Shown piece after piece: positions 43,897 through 51,614 of a stretch of DNA of 64,000 bases (within the stretch, counting starts at the first letter, position 1; every line of letters begins with the position of its first letter). Source of the stretch: Pseudomonas morbosilactucae (GTDB lineage: Bacteria > Pseudomonadota > Gammaproteobacteria > Pseudomonadales > Pseudomonadaceae); NCBI RefSeq assembly GCF_023241715.1, contig NZ_JALQCW010000078.1, positions 28,481 through 92,480 of the forward strand, read 5' to 3'. A program made the position numbers and the translations under genes. Below the pieces are notes generated by a model, which was not told the origin of the DNA, ran no database searches, and saw only the letters and a list, made by a program, of their open reading frames with translations.

Positions 43897-45246
43897 TCAA
43901 AGGCTCCATTTGCCAAGGGCCGCGACCCGGTCGCGGGTGTAGAGGTCGGTCCATTTCAGGCTGTTGAAGTCCGACACCTGTTTCGGGTTGTAGGCTTGGC
44001 GCTCCAGGTTCACCGGTTGCCCTGCCTTGTACACCGCCTTGAACTTGCTGCGGTCCTGAAGCAGGCGGATGTCGTCCAGGGGCGAGCCGTCGAGGATCAG
44101 CAAGTCGGCCTGCTTGCCCACTTCCAGGCTGCCCAGGGTTTCGCCCCGGGGCATGCAGCGCGCACCCACGGCGGTGGCGGCGTACAGGGCTTCGGCCGGG
44201 GTGAAGCCGAGGCGGCTGACCAGCAGTTCCAGCTCCCGGGCGTGCCATTCGCCGTAAGGGGTCACGGCAAAGCCGCTGTCGCTGCCGCAGGCAAAGGGCA
44301 CGCCGGCGGCCTTGGCCCGTTTGAGCACCACCGAGCCCACTTCCAGGGTGCGCGCGCAGTAGCCGGCGTAACCGGTGCTGATGGCCGGGTCATGGGGCTG
44401 GCAGAAGTCCACGGTGTTCTGCGGAAAGGTCATGGTGGGCGCGAGGATGGTGCCGGCCTCCAGCAAGGCTTCGATGCACGCATCGTCCATGTAGAACCCA
44501 TGGAACAGCAGGTCGACCCCGGCCCGGGCGGCGTACATCACCGCTTCGCGACCGTAGGCGTGGGTGGCCACCTTGCAGCCCAGGCGGTGGGCTTCCTCGA
44601 CCATTTCCCGGGTTTCGTCGGCGGTGAAGGCGGCGATGATTTCGCCGTTGGGCCGACGGTGGGTACCGTCCATGGCGATCTTGATCAGGTCCACGCCGTC
44701 CTTGGCCTGGGTGCGAATTTCCGCCAGGGCTTCGCTGCGGCTGGTGACCAGGCGTGCCGTGAAGTACTCCGGGGTGCCGATGCGACTGGGAAACCAGTCG
44801 TTGAGGCTCTGGCGGTTGGTGATGACCCGGCTGCTGGCGGCGATGCGCGGGCCTTCGAACATACCGGCGGCGATGGCGTTGCGTACCGAGATGCTGAGCT
44901 GGCCGCTGTCGCCGGGGCAGACCATGCTGGTGACTCCGGCGGACAGCACATGGCGGGCGAAAAACATGCCGCGCAAGGCGCGGAATTCGTCGCTGGTCCA
45001 CAGGTCGATGTCTTCTTCGCTCTGGGCGTTGCCGAAGGCCAGGTGGGTGTGCACGTCCACCAGGCCGGGCATGACAAAGCCATCGCCGCTGTCGATCACC
45101 TGGTCGCCGGGTTGGGGCGCCGGGGCCTGGGCTCGGGGGCCGACATGGCGGATCAGGCCATTCTCGATCACCAGGGTCTGTTGCTGGCGGGTGTCCAGGC
45201 CGGTGCCGTCGTACAGGGTCTGGCAGTGCAGGTGCAGGCTACTCAT
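43897..45246 (-). CDS. Metal-dependent amidohydrolase (imidazolonepropionase/prolidase-like)
   Basis: Hydrolase of 449 residues of the amidohydrolase superfamily. Metal ligands are visible: HxH in GLVDVHTHLAFG, a candidate Lys in DLIKIAMDGTH, His residues in KVATHAYGREAV and LLFHGFYMDD, and the late Asp in FACGSDSGFAV. The C-terminal beta domain contains KQADLLILDGSPLDDI. It hydrolyses an amide or lactam-like bond; the substrate is unknown. The ATG at 45246 is preferred to an upstream TTG. It heads the two-gene unit with the GlcG-like gene, and an ATC-N9-GAT box lies about 90 bases upstream. Confidence 0.87.
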   Translation of the reverse strand: MSSLHLHCQTLYDGTGLDTRQQQTLVIENGLIRHVGPRAQAPAPQPGDQVIDSGDGFVMPGLVDVHTHLAFGNAQSEEDIDLWTSDEFRALRGMFFARHVLSAGVTSMVCPGDSGQLSISVRNAIAAGMFEGPRIAASSRVITNRQSLNDWFPSRIGTPEYFTARLVTSRSEALAEIRTQAKDGVDLIKIAMDGTHRRPNGEIIAAFTADETREMVEEAHRLGCKVATHAYGREAVMYAARAGVDLLFHGFYMDDACIEALLEAGTILAPTMTFPQNTVDFCQPHDPAISTGYAGYCARTLEVGSVVLKRAKAAGVPFACGSDSGFAVTPYGEWHARELELLVSRLGFTPAEALYAATAVGARCMPRGETLGSLEVGKQADLLILDGSPLDDIRLLQDRSKFKAVYKAGQPVNLERQAYNPKQVSDFNSLKWTDLYTRDRVAALGKWSL

Positions 45247-45319
45247 GGTCGGTCTTCTTGTTGTGGGCAATGGGGCACGAGGCTAGGGCGCAAGGGCGCG
45301 GGCCGACCAGCAGATTGCA

Positions 45320-45348
45320 TCGATGGCCGGCCATCGACGGCGTCGATA
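45320..45348. promoter_or_regulatory. Palindrome plus ATC-N9-GAT box between amidohydrolase and SnoaL-like genes
   Basis: TCGATGGCCGGCCATCGA (45320-45337) is an 18-bp perfect palindrome. Overlapping it is CATCGACGGCGTCGATA (45332-45348), an ATC-N9-GAT box like those elsewhere in the island. It lacks the downstream ATTAGTCA element on either side. Confidence 0.5.
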
Positions 45349-45402
45349 CCTGGGGCCAAGGCCCGTGCGGACAGGGTCGGGCGAGGGGCGGGGAAGGGCT
45401 GG

Positions 45403-45446
45403 GCCCAGGCATCGTGATGGTCAATGCCAGGCATCGGGATTAGTCA
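45403..45446 (+). promoter_or_regulatory. Degenerate composite operator and direct repeat, SnoaL-like promoter
   Basis: ATTAGTCA (45439-45446) is placed exactly 23 bases after the start of a GAT half-site (45416), as in the other operators; the left arm of the box is not conserved. The region is also a tandem repeat: CCAGGCATCGTGATGGTCA (45405-45423) and CCAGGCATCGGGATTAGTCA (45427-45446), two helical turns apart. Confidence 0.55.
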
Positions 45447-45519
45447 CTGTTCCTGACGGGGGCGGCTTGTCTAGGGTGTGCCGCCGTCAGTCCGACGGTG
45501 CCCCGAAAAGGAACCTGCC

Positions 45520-45906
45520 ATGAGCATTCAACTGATCGAACAACAACTGCTGGAGCGGGAACAGGCGCGCCGCCGGGCGCTGGTGGAAGAAGACCACGCC
45601 CTGGCCGCCGAAATTTTTGCCGATGACCTGGTCTACGTGCACACCACCGGCCTGGTGCAGGGCAAGGCCGAATACCTGGAGTACGCCCGCAGCGCTGTGC
45701 GCTACCTGGCTATCGAGCGTGGCGACTTGCAGGTGCGCTTGTATGGCGAGGACCTGGCACTGATGACCGGCCCCCAGAGCAACACCCTGTGCAAGCGCGG
45801 CGGCGAGCAGAGCATCAGGGCCGAGGGGTTTGCCACCCAGGTCTGGGTACGGGGCCGGCAGGGTTGGCAGATTGCCTCGTTCCACGCCACCCGCTGCGCG
45901 GACTGA
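45520..45906 (+). CDS. SnoaL-like / nuclear transport factor 2-fold protein
   Basis: A small 128-residue protein of the NTF2/SnoaL-like superfamily (DUF4440 type). Family pattern: IEQQLLEREQARRRALVEED near the start, ADDLVYVHTTGLVQGKAEYLE, and the C-terminal VWVRGRQGWQIASFHATR. Members are isomerases, cyclases or hydratases, or have unknown function. AAAAGGA precedes the ATG by 7 bases. Its promoter carries the island's composite operator. A GC-rich hairpin after the stop (about 45914-45940) separates it from the convergent LysR gene. Confidence 0.82.
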   Translation: MSIQLIEQQLLEREQARRRALVEEDHALAAEIFADDLVYVHTTGLVQGKAEYLEYARSAVRYLAIERGDLQVRLYGEDLALMTGPQSNTLCKRGGEQSIRAEGFATQVWVRGRQGWQIASFHATRCAD

Positions 45907-45945
45907 ACACGCCGAGGCCGGGACCCTGTCGGCCCCGGCCCTCAC

Positions 45946-46869
45946 TCACGCGGCGACGCGCTGGTCCAGGCTCTGGGTGAATTCGCTGATGCGCTCGCGC
46001 AGCCAGCGGTGCATCGGGTCGCCGTCCATGCTGCGGTGCCAGAGCATGTGCTCGCGCATCACCGGCAGCTTCACCGGTGCCGGCAGCAGGCGCAGCGGCA
46101 GGTATTCAGCGTACAGCTCGGCCAGGCGCCGGTGCATGGTGGCGATGCGCTGGGTGCCGACGATCAGTTGCGGCAGGGTGTTGAAGTCGTTGGTGATGAC
46201 TTCCAGGCGGCGGTTGAAGCCGTACTGGTTCATGAACCAGTCCTCGATGCTCAGGTGCCGGTTGCGCCCGAACCCCACCGAGATATGCCCCATGTCCATG
46301 TACTGCTCCAGGGTCAGGCTGGCGCCGACGTGGGGGTGGTCCTTCCACACCACGCACACCTGTTCTTCCTCGAACAGCAATTGCGCCGGGTGGCCTTCGA
46401 TGATGTAGCGCTCGGGCACGATCATCAGGTCCACCTCGCCGCGCACCAGCAGGTCGCCGGAGTTGTCGCCGGGGCCGAGCATCTCGAAGGTGATCAGGGG
46501 CGCCAGGTGGTGGATTTTCTGGATCACCCGGGCAAACAGCACGCTGATCAGGTAGTCCGAGGTGATCAGGCGAAAGTGGCGCTTGCTGGTGGCGGGGTCG
46601 AACACCGGCTTGGCGGTGATCGACGACTGGATCGTCAGCAGCACCTCGCGCACCGGCTTGGCCAGCTCCAGGGCGTAGGGCGTGGGCTGCATCTTGCGCC
46701 CCACCTGGACCAGCAGCTCGTCTTCGAAATAGGTGCGCAGGCGGCCCAATACACCGCTGGTGGCGGATTGGGTCAGGTGCAGGCGTTCGGCGGCGCGGGT
46801 GATGTTTTGCTCTTCGAGCAGCACATCCAGGGCCACCAGGAGGTTCAGGTCGAGGTGATTGAAACGCAT
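45946..46869 (-). CDS. LysR-family regulator, NodD/NahR-type
   Basis: A 307-residue regulator starting MRFNHLDLNLLVALDVLLEE, with the NodD-type helix-turn-helix RAAERLHLTQSATSGVLGRLRTYFEDELL and effector domain HFRLITSDYLISVLFARVI. It is divergent from the VOC dioxygenase gene across 314 bases containing a NodD-type box. It is a likely activator of the ring-cleavage genes. The ATG at 46869 gives the subgroup's standard N-terminus. Confidence 0.9.
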   Translation of the reverse strand: MRFNHLDLNLLVALDVLLEEQNITRAAERLHLTQSATSGVLGRLRTYFEDELLVQVGRKMQPTPYALELAKPVREVLLTIQSSITAKPVFDPATSKRHFRLITSDYLISVLFARVIQKIHHLAPLITFEMLGPGDNSGDLLVRGEVDLMIVPERYIIEGHPAQLLFEEEQVCVVWKDHPHVGASLTLEQYMDMGHISVGFGRNRHLSIEDWFMNQYGFNRRLEVITNDFNTLPQLIVGTQRIATMHRRLAELYAEYLPLRLLPAPVKLPVMREHMLWHRSMDGDPMHRWLRERISEFTQSLDQRVAA

Positions 46870-47000
46870 GGCAGGCTCATCGCTTGTTGTATTTATTTTG
46901 TCGATACCTTCCGGCGTTGGCATCGCCGCGTCAATCCCCTTATTGCTCGGACGACGGGCTGAAGCAGCCATCGCCCGGAGCGCTGGATGTTTGCACCACG

Positions 47001-47044
47001 TATTGCGTTTGCCGATACGTCACATCCCCACAAGCGATTAGTCA
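47001..47044 (+). promoter_or_regulatory. Composite NodD-type operator, dioxygenase promoter
   Basis: TATTGCGTTTGCCGATA (47001-47017), 19 bases, then ATTAGTCA (47037-47044). It lies between the divergent LysR and dioxygenase genes, about 140 bases before the dioxygenase start. The rest of 46870-47183 shows no gene. Confidence 0.68.
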
Positions 47045-47183
47045 GGGCCGCGGGCCGGCGGCAATCTCTGGCGCCAGCCGACCAGACATTTGCGCTGTCC
47101 GGCACCACCAGCGCAGCCCGGCGCCCCGGTTTCGTCCAGAAGCGCGCGGCCTGCGTCACATAATGACAATGGAGTGGTTTGCC

Positions 47184-48125
47184 ATGAATATCCTTGGCCT
47201 TGACGCGCTGGTGTTTGGCGTCGATGACATCCAGGCCTGCAGCGATTGCCTGCGGGACTACGGCTTGACGCCGGTAGCGCTGGACCCGCAGGGCGGGCGT
47301 TTCGAAGCCCTCGACGGCACGGCGATCATCATCCGTCCGGCCGACCATCCGCAGTTGCCGCCGGCCATCGGCCCGGCACCGTCCCTGCGTGAGACCGTGT
47401 ACGGCGTGGCCGACGCCGCGACCCTCGACGCCATCGGCCAGGAACTGGCCCGTGACCGTGCCGTGACCTGGGACGAGCAGGGCGCCTTGCACAGTGTCGA
47501 CGACATGGGCTTTGCCATCGCCTTCCAGGTCAGCGTGCGCCGCCCCTACAGCGCTCCGGCGGACCTGACCAACGCCCCGGGCAGCGCGCCCCAGCGGCCA
47601 CTGAACCAGGCCGGCATCAGCCTCGATATGGCAGCCGTGCCGCGCACCCTGTCCCACGTGGTGTATTTCGTGCCCGACTCGGCCAAGGCCGAAGCCTTCT
47701 ACGCCGAGCGCCTGGGCTTCAAGACCACCGACACCTTTATCGGCGTCGGGCCCTTTATGCGCCCCAGCGGTTCGGACGATCACCACTGCCTGTTCATGAT
47801 CCAGACCCCGCCGCACATGAAGGGCTGCGAGCACTTCACGTTCCACATGGGCAGCGGTACCGAAGTGCTGCTGGCAGGGCGGCGGTTCGAGCAGAACGGC
47901 TGGACCAGCTTCTGGGGCCCGGGCCGTCATCTGTTTGGCTCCAACTGGTTCTGGTACTTCAACAGCCCGCTGGGTTGCCACATCGAATACGACGCCGACA
48001 TGGACAAGCATGACGACGCTTGGGCCGCACGCCAGGCGCCGATGTCGGCGGATAACTCGCAGCTGTTCCTGTTCAACTCCCGGGACAAATGGGCCCCCGG
48101 CGGACCACCGCCGAAGCAGGCGTGA
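47184..48125 (+). CDS. VOC-superfamily extradiol-type dioxygenase
   Basis: A 313-residue protein with two vicinal-oxygen-chelate domains. The N-terminal domain (about 1-115) is degenerate. The C-terminal domain (about 150-290) keeps plausible Fe ligands: His in TLSHVVYFVPDSAKAEAFY, His in CEHFTFHMGS and Glu in GCHIEYDADMD. This is the pattern of type I ring-cleaving dioxygenases. GGAG lies 9 bases before the chosen ATG; two in-frame ATGs at 47163 and 47169 are alternatives. The next gene (Rieske) overlaps its stop. Cleavage of a catechol-like intermediate is the likely role. Confidence 0.8.
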   Translation: MNILGLDALVFGVDDIQACSDCLRDYGLTPVALDPQGGRFEALDGTAIIIRPADHPQLPPAIGPAPSLRETVYGVADAATLDAIGQELARDRAVTWDEQGALHSVDDMGFAIAFQVSVRRPYSAPADLTNAPGSAPQRPLNQAGISLDMAAVPRTLSHVVYFVPDSAKAEAFYAERLGFKTTDTFIGVGPFMRPSGSDDHHCLFMIQTPPHMKGCEHFTFHMGSGTEVLLAGRRFEQNGWTSFWGPGRHLFGSNWFWYFNSPLGCHIEYDADMDKHDDAWAARQAPMSADNSQLFLFNSRDKWAPGGPPPKQA

Positions 48126-48499
48126 GCCGGGTAGCAAGCGTGGAGCCCTGGCTCAAGCTGTGCCGCTCCGACGAGCTGCTGGAAGGCCAGTCAAAGGGCT
48201 TCGACCCGCTGCATGGCGGCGTCGACAGCCTGTTCGGTCTGCGCCACCAGGGGCAGGTGCGGCTCTACCGCAACCGTTGCCCGCACCTGGACGTGCCCTT
48301 GCCGTATCGCAAGGACCGCTACTTGAGCGCCGACGGACAGCGAATCATCTGTTACGCCCACGGCGCGCAGTTCCTCGCCGACAGCGGCGAGTGCGTGTAC
48401 GGCCCCTGTCTGGGGCAGCACTTGAGCGCCGTGGCGTGGCAGGAACGGGACGGTTGGCTGTGGGTCGAGGCGGCGCTGCTACAGGGTGCGGGCGGTTGA
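48122..48499 (+). CDS. Small Rieske [2Fe-2S] ferredoxin-like protein
   Basis: A 125-residue protein with a complete Rieske cluster motif: CPHLDVPLP (Cys-Pro-His) and, 17 residues later, CYAHGAQF (Cys-Tyr-Ala-His). It has no catalytic oxygenase domain, so it is probably an electron carrier or redox sensor. The start is GTG in a GTGA overlap with the dioxygenase stop, indicating translational coupling. It may keep the dioxygenase iron reduced, as small ferredoxins do for some extradiol enzymes, though those are usually plant-type. Confidence 0.85.
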   Translation: MSRVASVEPWLKLCRSDELLEGQSKGFDPLHGGVDSLFGLRHQGQVRLYRNRCPHLDVPLPYRKDRYLSADGQRIICYAHGAQFLADSGECVYGPCLGQHLSAVAWQERDGWLWVEAALLQGAGG

Positions 48500-48505
48500 T
48501 CGAGG

Positions 48506-48549
48506 TATCGCGTGGCGTGATAGGTCGCATCTGATCATGCAATTAGTCA
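48506..48549 (+). promoter_or_regulatory. Composite NodD-type operator, FAD monooxygenase promoter
   Basis: TATCGCGTGGCGTGATA (48506-48522), 19 bases, then ATTAGTCA (48542-48549). It starts 7 bases after the Rieske stop and lies about 85 bases before the monooxygenase start. Confidence 0.68.
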
Positions 48550-48632
48550 AATCCATCGTTAGGCGAGAAGCTGCAAGGCATCCGGGTTCAGCCCTCGGCA
48601 CTCGCGAATAACAATAAGAAGTGAGGCTTGAA

Positions 48633-49757
48633 ATGAGCGCAGTCAACAAGGTGTTAATCGTCGGCGGTGGTATCGGTGGCCTGTGTGCCGCCATTGCCCT
48701 GCGACGCCGCGGTATTGCAGTGGATCTGGTGGAGCTCAAGGCGCAATGGACGGTCTATGGCGTGGGCATCATCCAGCAGAGCAATGTGGTGCGCGAGATG
48801 GCCAAGCTCGGCGTGCTCGATGGCTATCTGGACGCCGCCTACGCCTTTGAGGACGTGGCCATCTACGACCTGCAAGGCACCCAACTGGCGCGGATCCCCG
48901 GCCAGCGCCTGGCTGGCCCGGAGTACCCGGCCAACGTCGGCATCTCGAGGCTCGCCCTGCACCAGGTCCTGAGTGAAACCGCCATCGAACTGGGCACCCA
49001 GGTGCGCCTGGGGCTCAGCGTGGACAACCTGGATCAGGACGTCGACGGCGTTGACGTGCTGTTCACCGACGCCACCCGGGCACGCTACGACCTGGTGGTG
49101 GGGGCCGACGGCCTGTATTCGAAAGTCCGCAGCCTGCTGTTTGGCGACGCCTATCAGCCGCGCTTCACCGGCCAGGCCGTGTGGCGCTACAACTTCCCCC
49201 GTCACCCCGGCATCGATCACCTGGCCAACTTCCAGGGCCCCGACGGCAATGCCGGCCTGGTGCCCCTGGCCGGTGACCTGATGTACCTGTTCCTGACCTC
49301 CCATGAACCGAGCAATCCGTGGATGGATCCAGCGTCCCTGGCCGCCACGATGCGCGAACGCCTGCAAGGTTTCACCGGGCTGATCGGCGAGCTGCGCGAG
49401 CAAATCACCGACAGCAGCCAGGTGGTCTACAAGCCCATGGAAGTGGTGTTCGTCGATGAGCCCTGGTTCAACGGCCGGGTGCTGCTGATCGGCGACGCTG
49501 CCCACGCCACCACCCCGCACCTGGGGCAGGGCGCTGGCATGGCCATCGAAGACGCCGTGGTCCTGGGTGAAGAACTCACCGCCGGCGGCAGCCTGCACGA
49601 ACAACTGCAGCGCTTTATGGCCCGGCGTTTCGACCGCTGCCAGTTCATCAGCGAAAGCTCGGTGCTGGCCGGCGACAAGGAAATGCAGCGCGACCACAGC
49701 TTCGACCGCATCGGCCTGGTACGGCAGATGCTGCAGCGGACCGCGCAGCCGATCTGA
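48633..49757 (+). CDS. FAD-dependent aromatic hydroxylase-type monooxygenase
   Basis: Single-component flavoprotein monooxygenase (group A, UbiH/PHBH fold) of 374 residues. It has the GxGxxG motif KVLIVGGGIGGLCAAIALRRRG, the DG motif YDLVVGADGLYSKVRS, and the GD motif VLLIGDAAHATTPHLGQGAG. These enzymes use NAD(P)H and oxygen to hydroxylate aromatic or N-heterocyclic rings. The ATG at 48633 has AGG upstream; a GTG at 48621 is less likely. Its own operator-containing promoter precedes it. Hydroxylation to a diol for the dioxygenase upstream is a reasonable pathway order, but is inferred. Confidence 0.9.
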   Translation: MSAVNKVLIVGGGIGGLCAAIALRRRGIAVDLVELKAQWTVYGVGIIQQSNVVREMAKLGVLDGYLDAAYAFEDVAIYDLQGTQLARIPGQRLAGPEYPANVGISRLALHQVLSETAIELGTQVRLGLSVDNLDQDVDGVDVLFTDATRARYDLVVGADGLYSKVRSLLFGDAYQPRFTGQAVWRYNFPRHPGIDHLANFQGPDGNAGLVPLAGDLMYLFLTSHEPSNPWMDPASLAATMRERLQGFTGLIGELREQITDSSQVVYKPMEVVFVDEPWFNGRVLLIGDAAHATTPHLGQGAGMAIEDAVVLGEELTAGGSLHEQLQRFMARRFDRCQFISESSVLAGDKEMQRDHSFDRIGLVRQMLQRTAQPI

Positions 49758-49931
49758 CCCCGGCGCCACCGGCTCGGCCCAGGCCCGGCCGGTGCGCCCG
49801 ATCACCGCTCGACCCACTCCCGTCACAGCGTGCCTTGCTTGAGGACGGGGGGCTTGTGCAAGAGCGACTGGCTCCAGCACCACGTTTTCAACCGCTACTG
49901 ACACACAACAATAATAAAGAGGGTTGCATTG

Positions 49932-51602
49932 ATGACTACTCGCAAGTCTTCCCCATCGCGCCGCGTACCGCTGTCCCTGGCGGTGGCCATGGCCCTGGGT
50001 GCCCCGGCGGTCCAGGCCTTCGATATCGACACCGGCGTGCCCGACCTCAGCCTGCGCTGGGACAACACCCTGAAATACAGCTCGGCCTGGCGCCTCAAGG
50101 ACCGCAGCAGCAAGCTCAGCGACGGCACCACCTCGCGCAACCAGGACGACGGTGACCGCAACTTCGAAAAGGGCCTGATCTCCAACCGCCTGGACATCCT
50201 CTCGGAGATGGACATCGGCTACCAGAACGTCGGTGCCCGGGTCAGCGGCGCCGCCTGGTACGACACCCAGTACCAGCGCAGCAACGACAACAACCCGACC
50301 CGGGCCAACCAACGCTCGGTGGCCTACGACGAGTTCACCGACGACACCCGGCACCTGCACGGCGGCGACGGCGAACTGCTGGACGCCTTTGTCTACTGGA
50401 ACGGTGAACTGGCGGAGCGCTCGATGTCCGTGCGCCTGGGTCGCCATGGCCTGATCTGGGGCGAAAGCCTGTTCTTCGGTGGCAACGGCATCGCCGGCGG
50501 CATGGCCCCGGTGGACGTGGTCAAGGCGCAGTCGGTGCCCAACACCCAGTTCAAGGAAATCACCCGCCCGGTCAATCAGCTGTCGGCCACCTATCAACTG
50601 ACCCAGGACCTGTCCCTTGGGGCCTTCTACCAGTTGGAGTGGGAAGAGACGCGCCTGCCGGGCGTGGGCAGTTATTTCTCGGTCAGCGACACCATCGGCG
50701 AGGGCAACGAGCGGCTGATCGTCGGCGCGCCATTCCCGGCGTTCCTCGGCGGCAATGCCGACAGCCCGGCGGCGTTTTTCCACGGCAAGGACAAGAAGGC
50801 CCGCGACTCGGGGCAGGGCGGCTTGCAGCTGCGCTACTCGGGGGCCGAGGCCGACTACGGCCTGTACGCCATCCAGTACCACGACAAGGTCGGCAAGCTG
50901 TACCTGAAACCGGTGGCCGGCCAGCCCAACTTCAGCACCGGGCAGATCGGCGATTACTACTGGGTCTACCCCGAGGACATCCGCGCCCTGGGCGCCAGTT
51001 TCTCCACCACCGTGGGCGCCTACAACTTCGCCGGCGAAGCCTCGATGCGCTGGAACATGCCCTTGGTGTCCAACGGCCAGACGGTGCTCGCCGGGGTCGA
51101 TGCCGACAACGACAACCACCCGCTGTACGCGGTGGGCCGCACGGCGCACATCAACCTCAACACCCTGGCCTCGTTCGGCCCGTCCTTTGTCGCCCGCGAG
51201 GCCAGCCTGGCCGCCGAGGTCGCCTGGAACCGCGTGCTCAACGTCACCAAGAACCGCGAGGCCCTGGACCCCGGCGCCACTGACGACGGCCTGGGAATGA
51301 AGCTGGTGTACACCCCGACCTATCGCCAGGTGTTTGCCGGCGTCGACCTCAGCGTACCCCTGGGCATCAGCTACTTCCCCCTGGGCAAGTCGGCGGCCAT
51401 CGGCTCCTTCGGCCCCGACAAGGGCGGTGACATGAACATCGGCGTCAGCGCCACCTACAAGGACCGGGTCACCCTCGGCCTGACGTACACCCACTACTAC
51501 GGCCCCGAAGACACCAACCTCAACGCGGCTTCCCAGTTCACCTACAAGCAGTCGCTGAAAGATCGGGATTACCTGGCCTTCTCCGTCAAGAGCACCTTCT
51601 AA
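49932..51602 (+). CDS. DUF1302 outer-membrane protein
   Basis: A 556-residue protein with a signal peptide (about 1-29, ending VQA) followed by a beta-strand-rich sequence ending in an aromatic residue (AFSVKSTF), as in outer-membrane barrels. Matches to the DUF1302 family include FDIDTGVPDLSLRWDNTLKY, RLGRHGLIWGESLFF and AGGMAPVDVVKAQSVPNTQFKE. DUF1302 genes regularly pair with DUF1329, YCF48-like and RND genes in operons for uptake or handling of hydrophobic substrates. All four occur here in that order. The 175 bases upstream carry no composite operator. Confidence 0.88.
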   Translation: MTTRKSSPSRRVPLSLAVAMALGAPAVQAFDIDTGVPDLSLRWDNTLKYSSAWRLKDRSSKLSDGTTSRNQDDGDRNFEKGLISNRLDILSEMDIGYQNVGARVSGAAWYDTQYQRSNDNNPTRANQRSVAYDEFTDDTRHLHGGDGELLDAFVYWNGELAERSMSVRLGRHGLIWGESLFFGGNGIAGGMAPVDVVKAQSVPNTQFKEITRPVNQLSATYQLTQDLSLGAFYQLEWEETRLPGVGSYFSVSDTIGEGNERLIVGAPFPAFLGGNADSPAAFFHGKDKKARDSGQGGLQLRYSGAEADYGLYAIQYHDKVGKLYLKPVAGQPNFSTGQIGDYYWVYPEDIRALGASFSTTVGAYNFAGEASMRWNMPLVSNGQTVLAGVDADNDNHPLYAVGRTAHINLNTLASFGPSFVAREASLAAEVAWNRVLNVTKNREALDPGATDDGLGMKLVYTPTYRQVFAGVDLSVPLGISYFPLGKSAAIGSFGPDKGGDMNIGVSATYKDRVTLGLTYTHYYGPEDTNLNAASQFTYKQSLKDRDYLAFSVKSTF

Positions 51603-51614
51603 GAGGACATGCCC

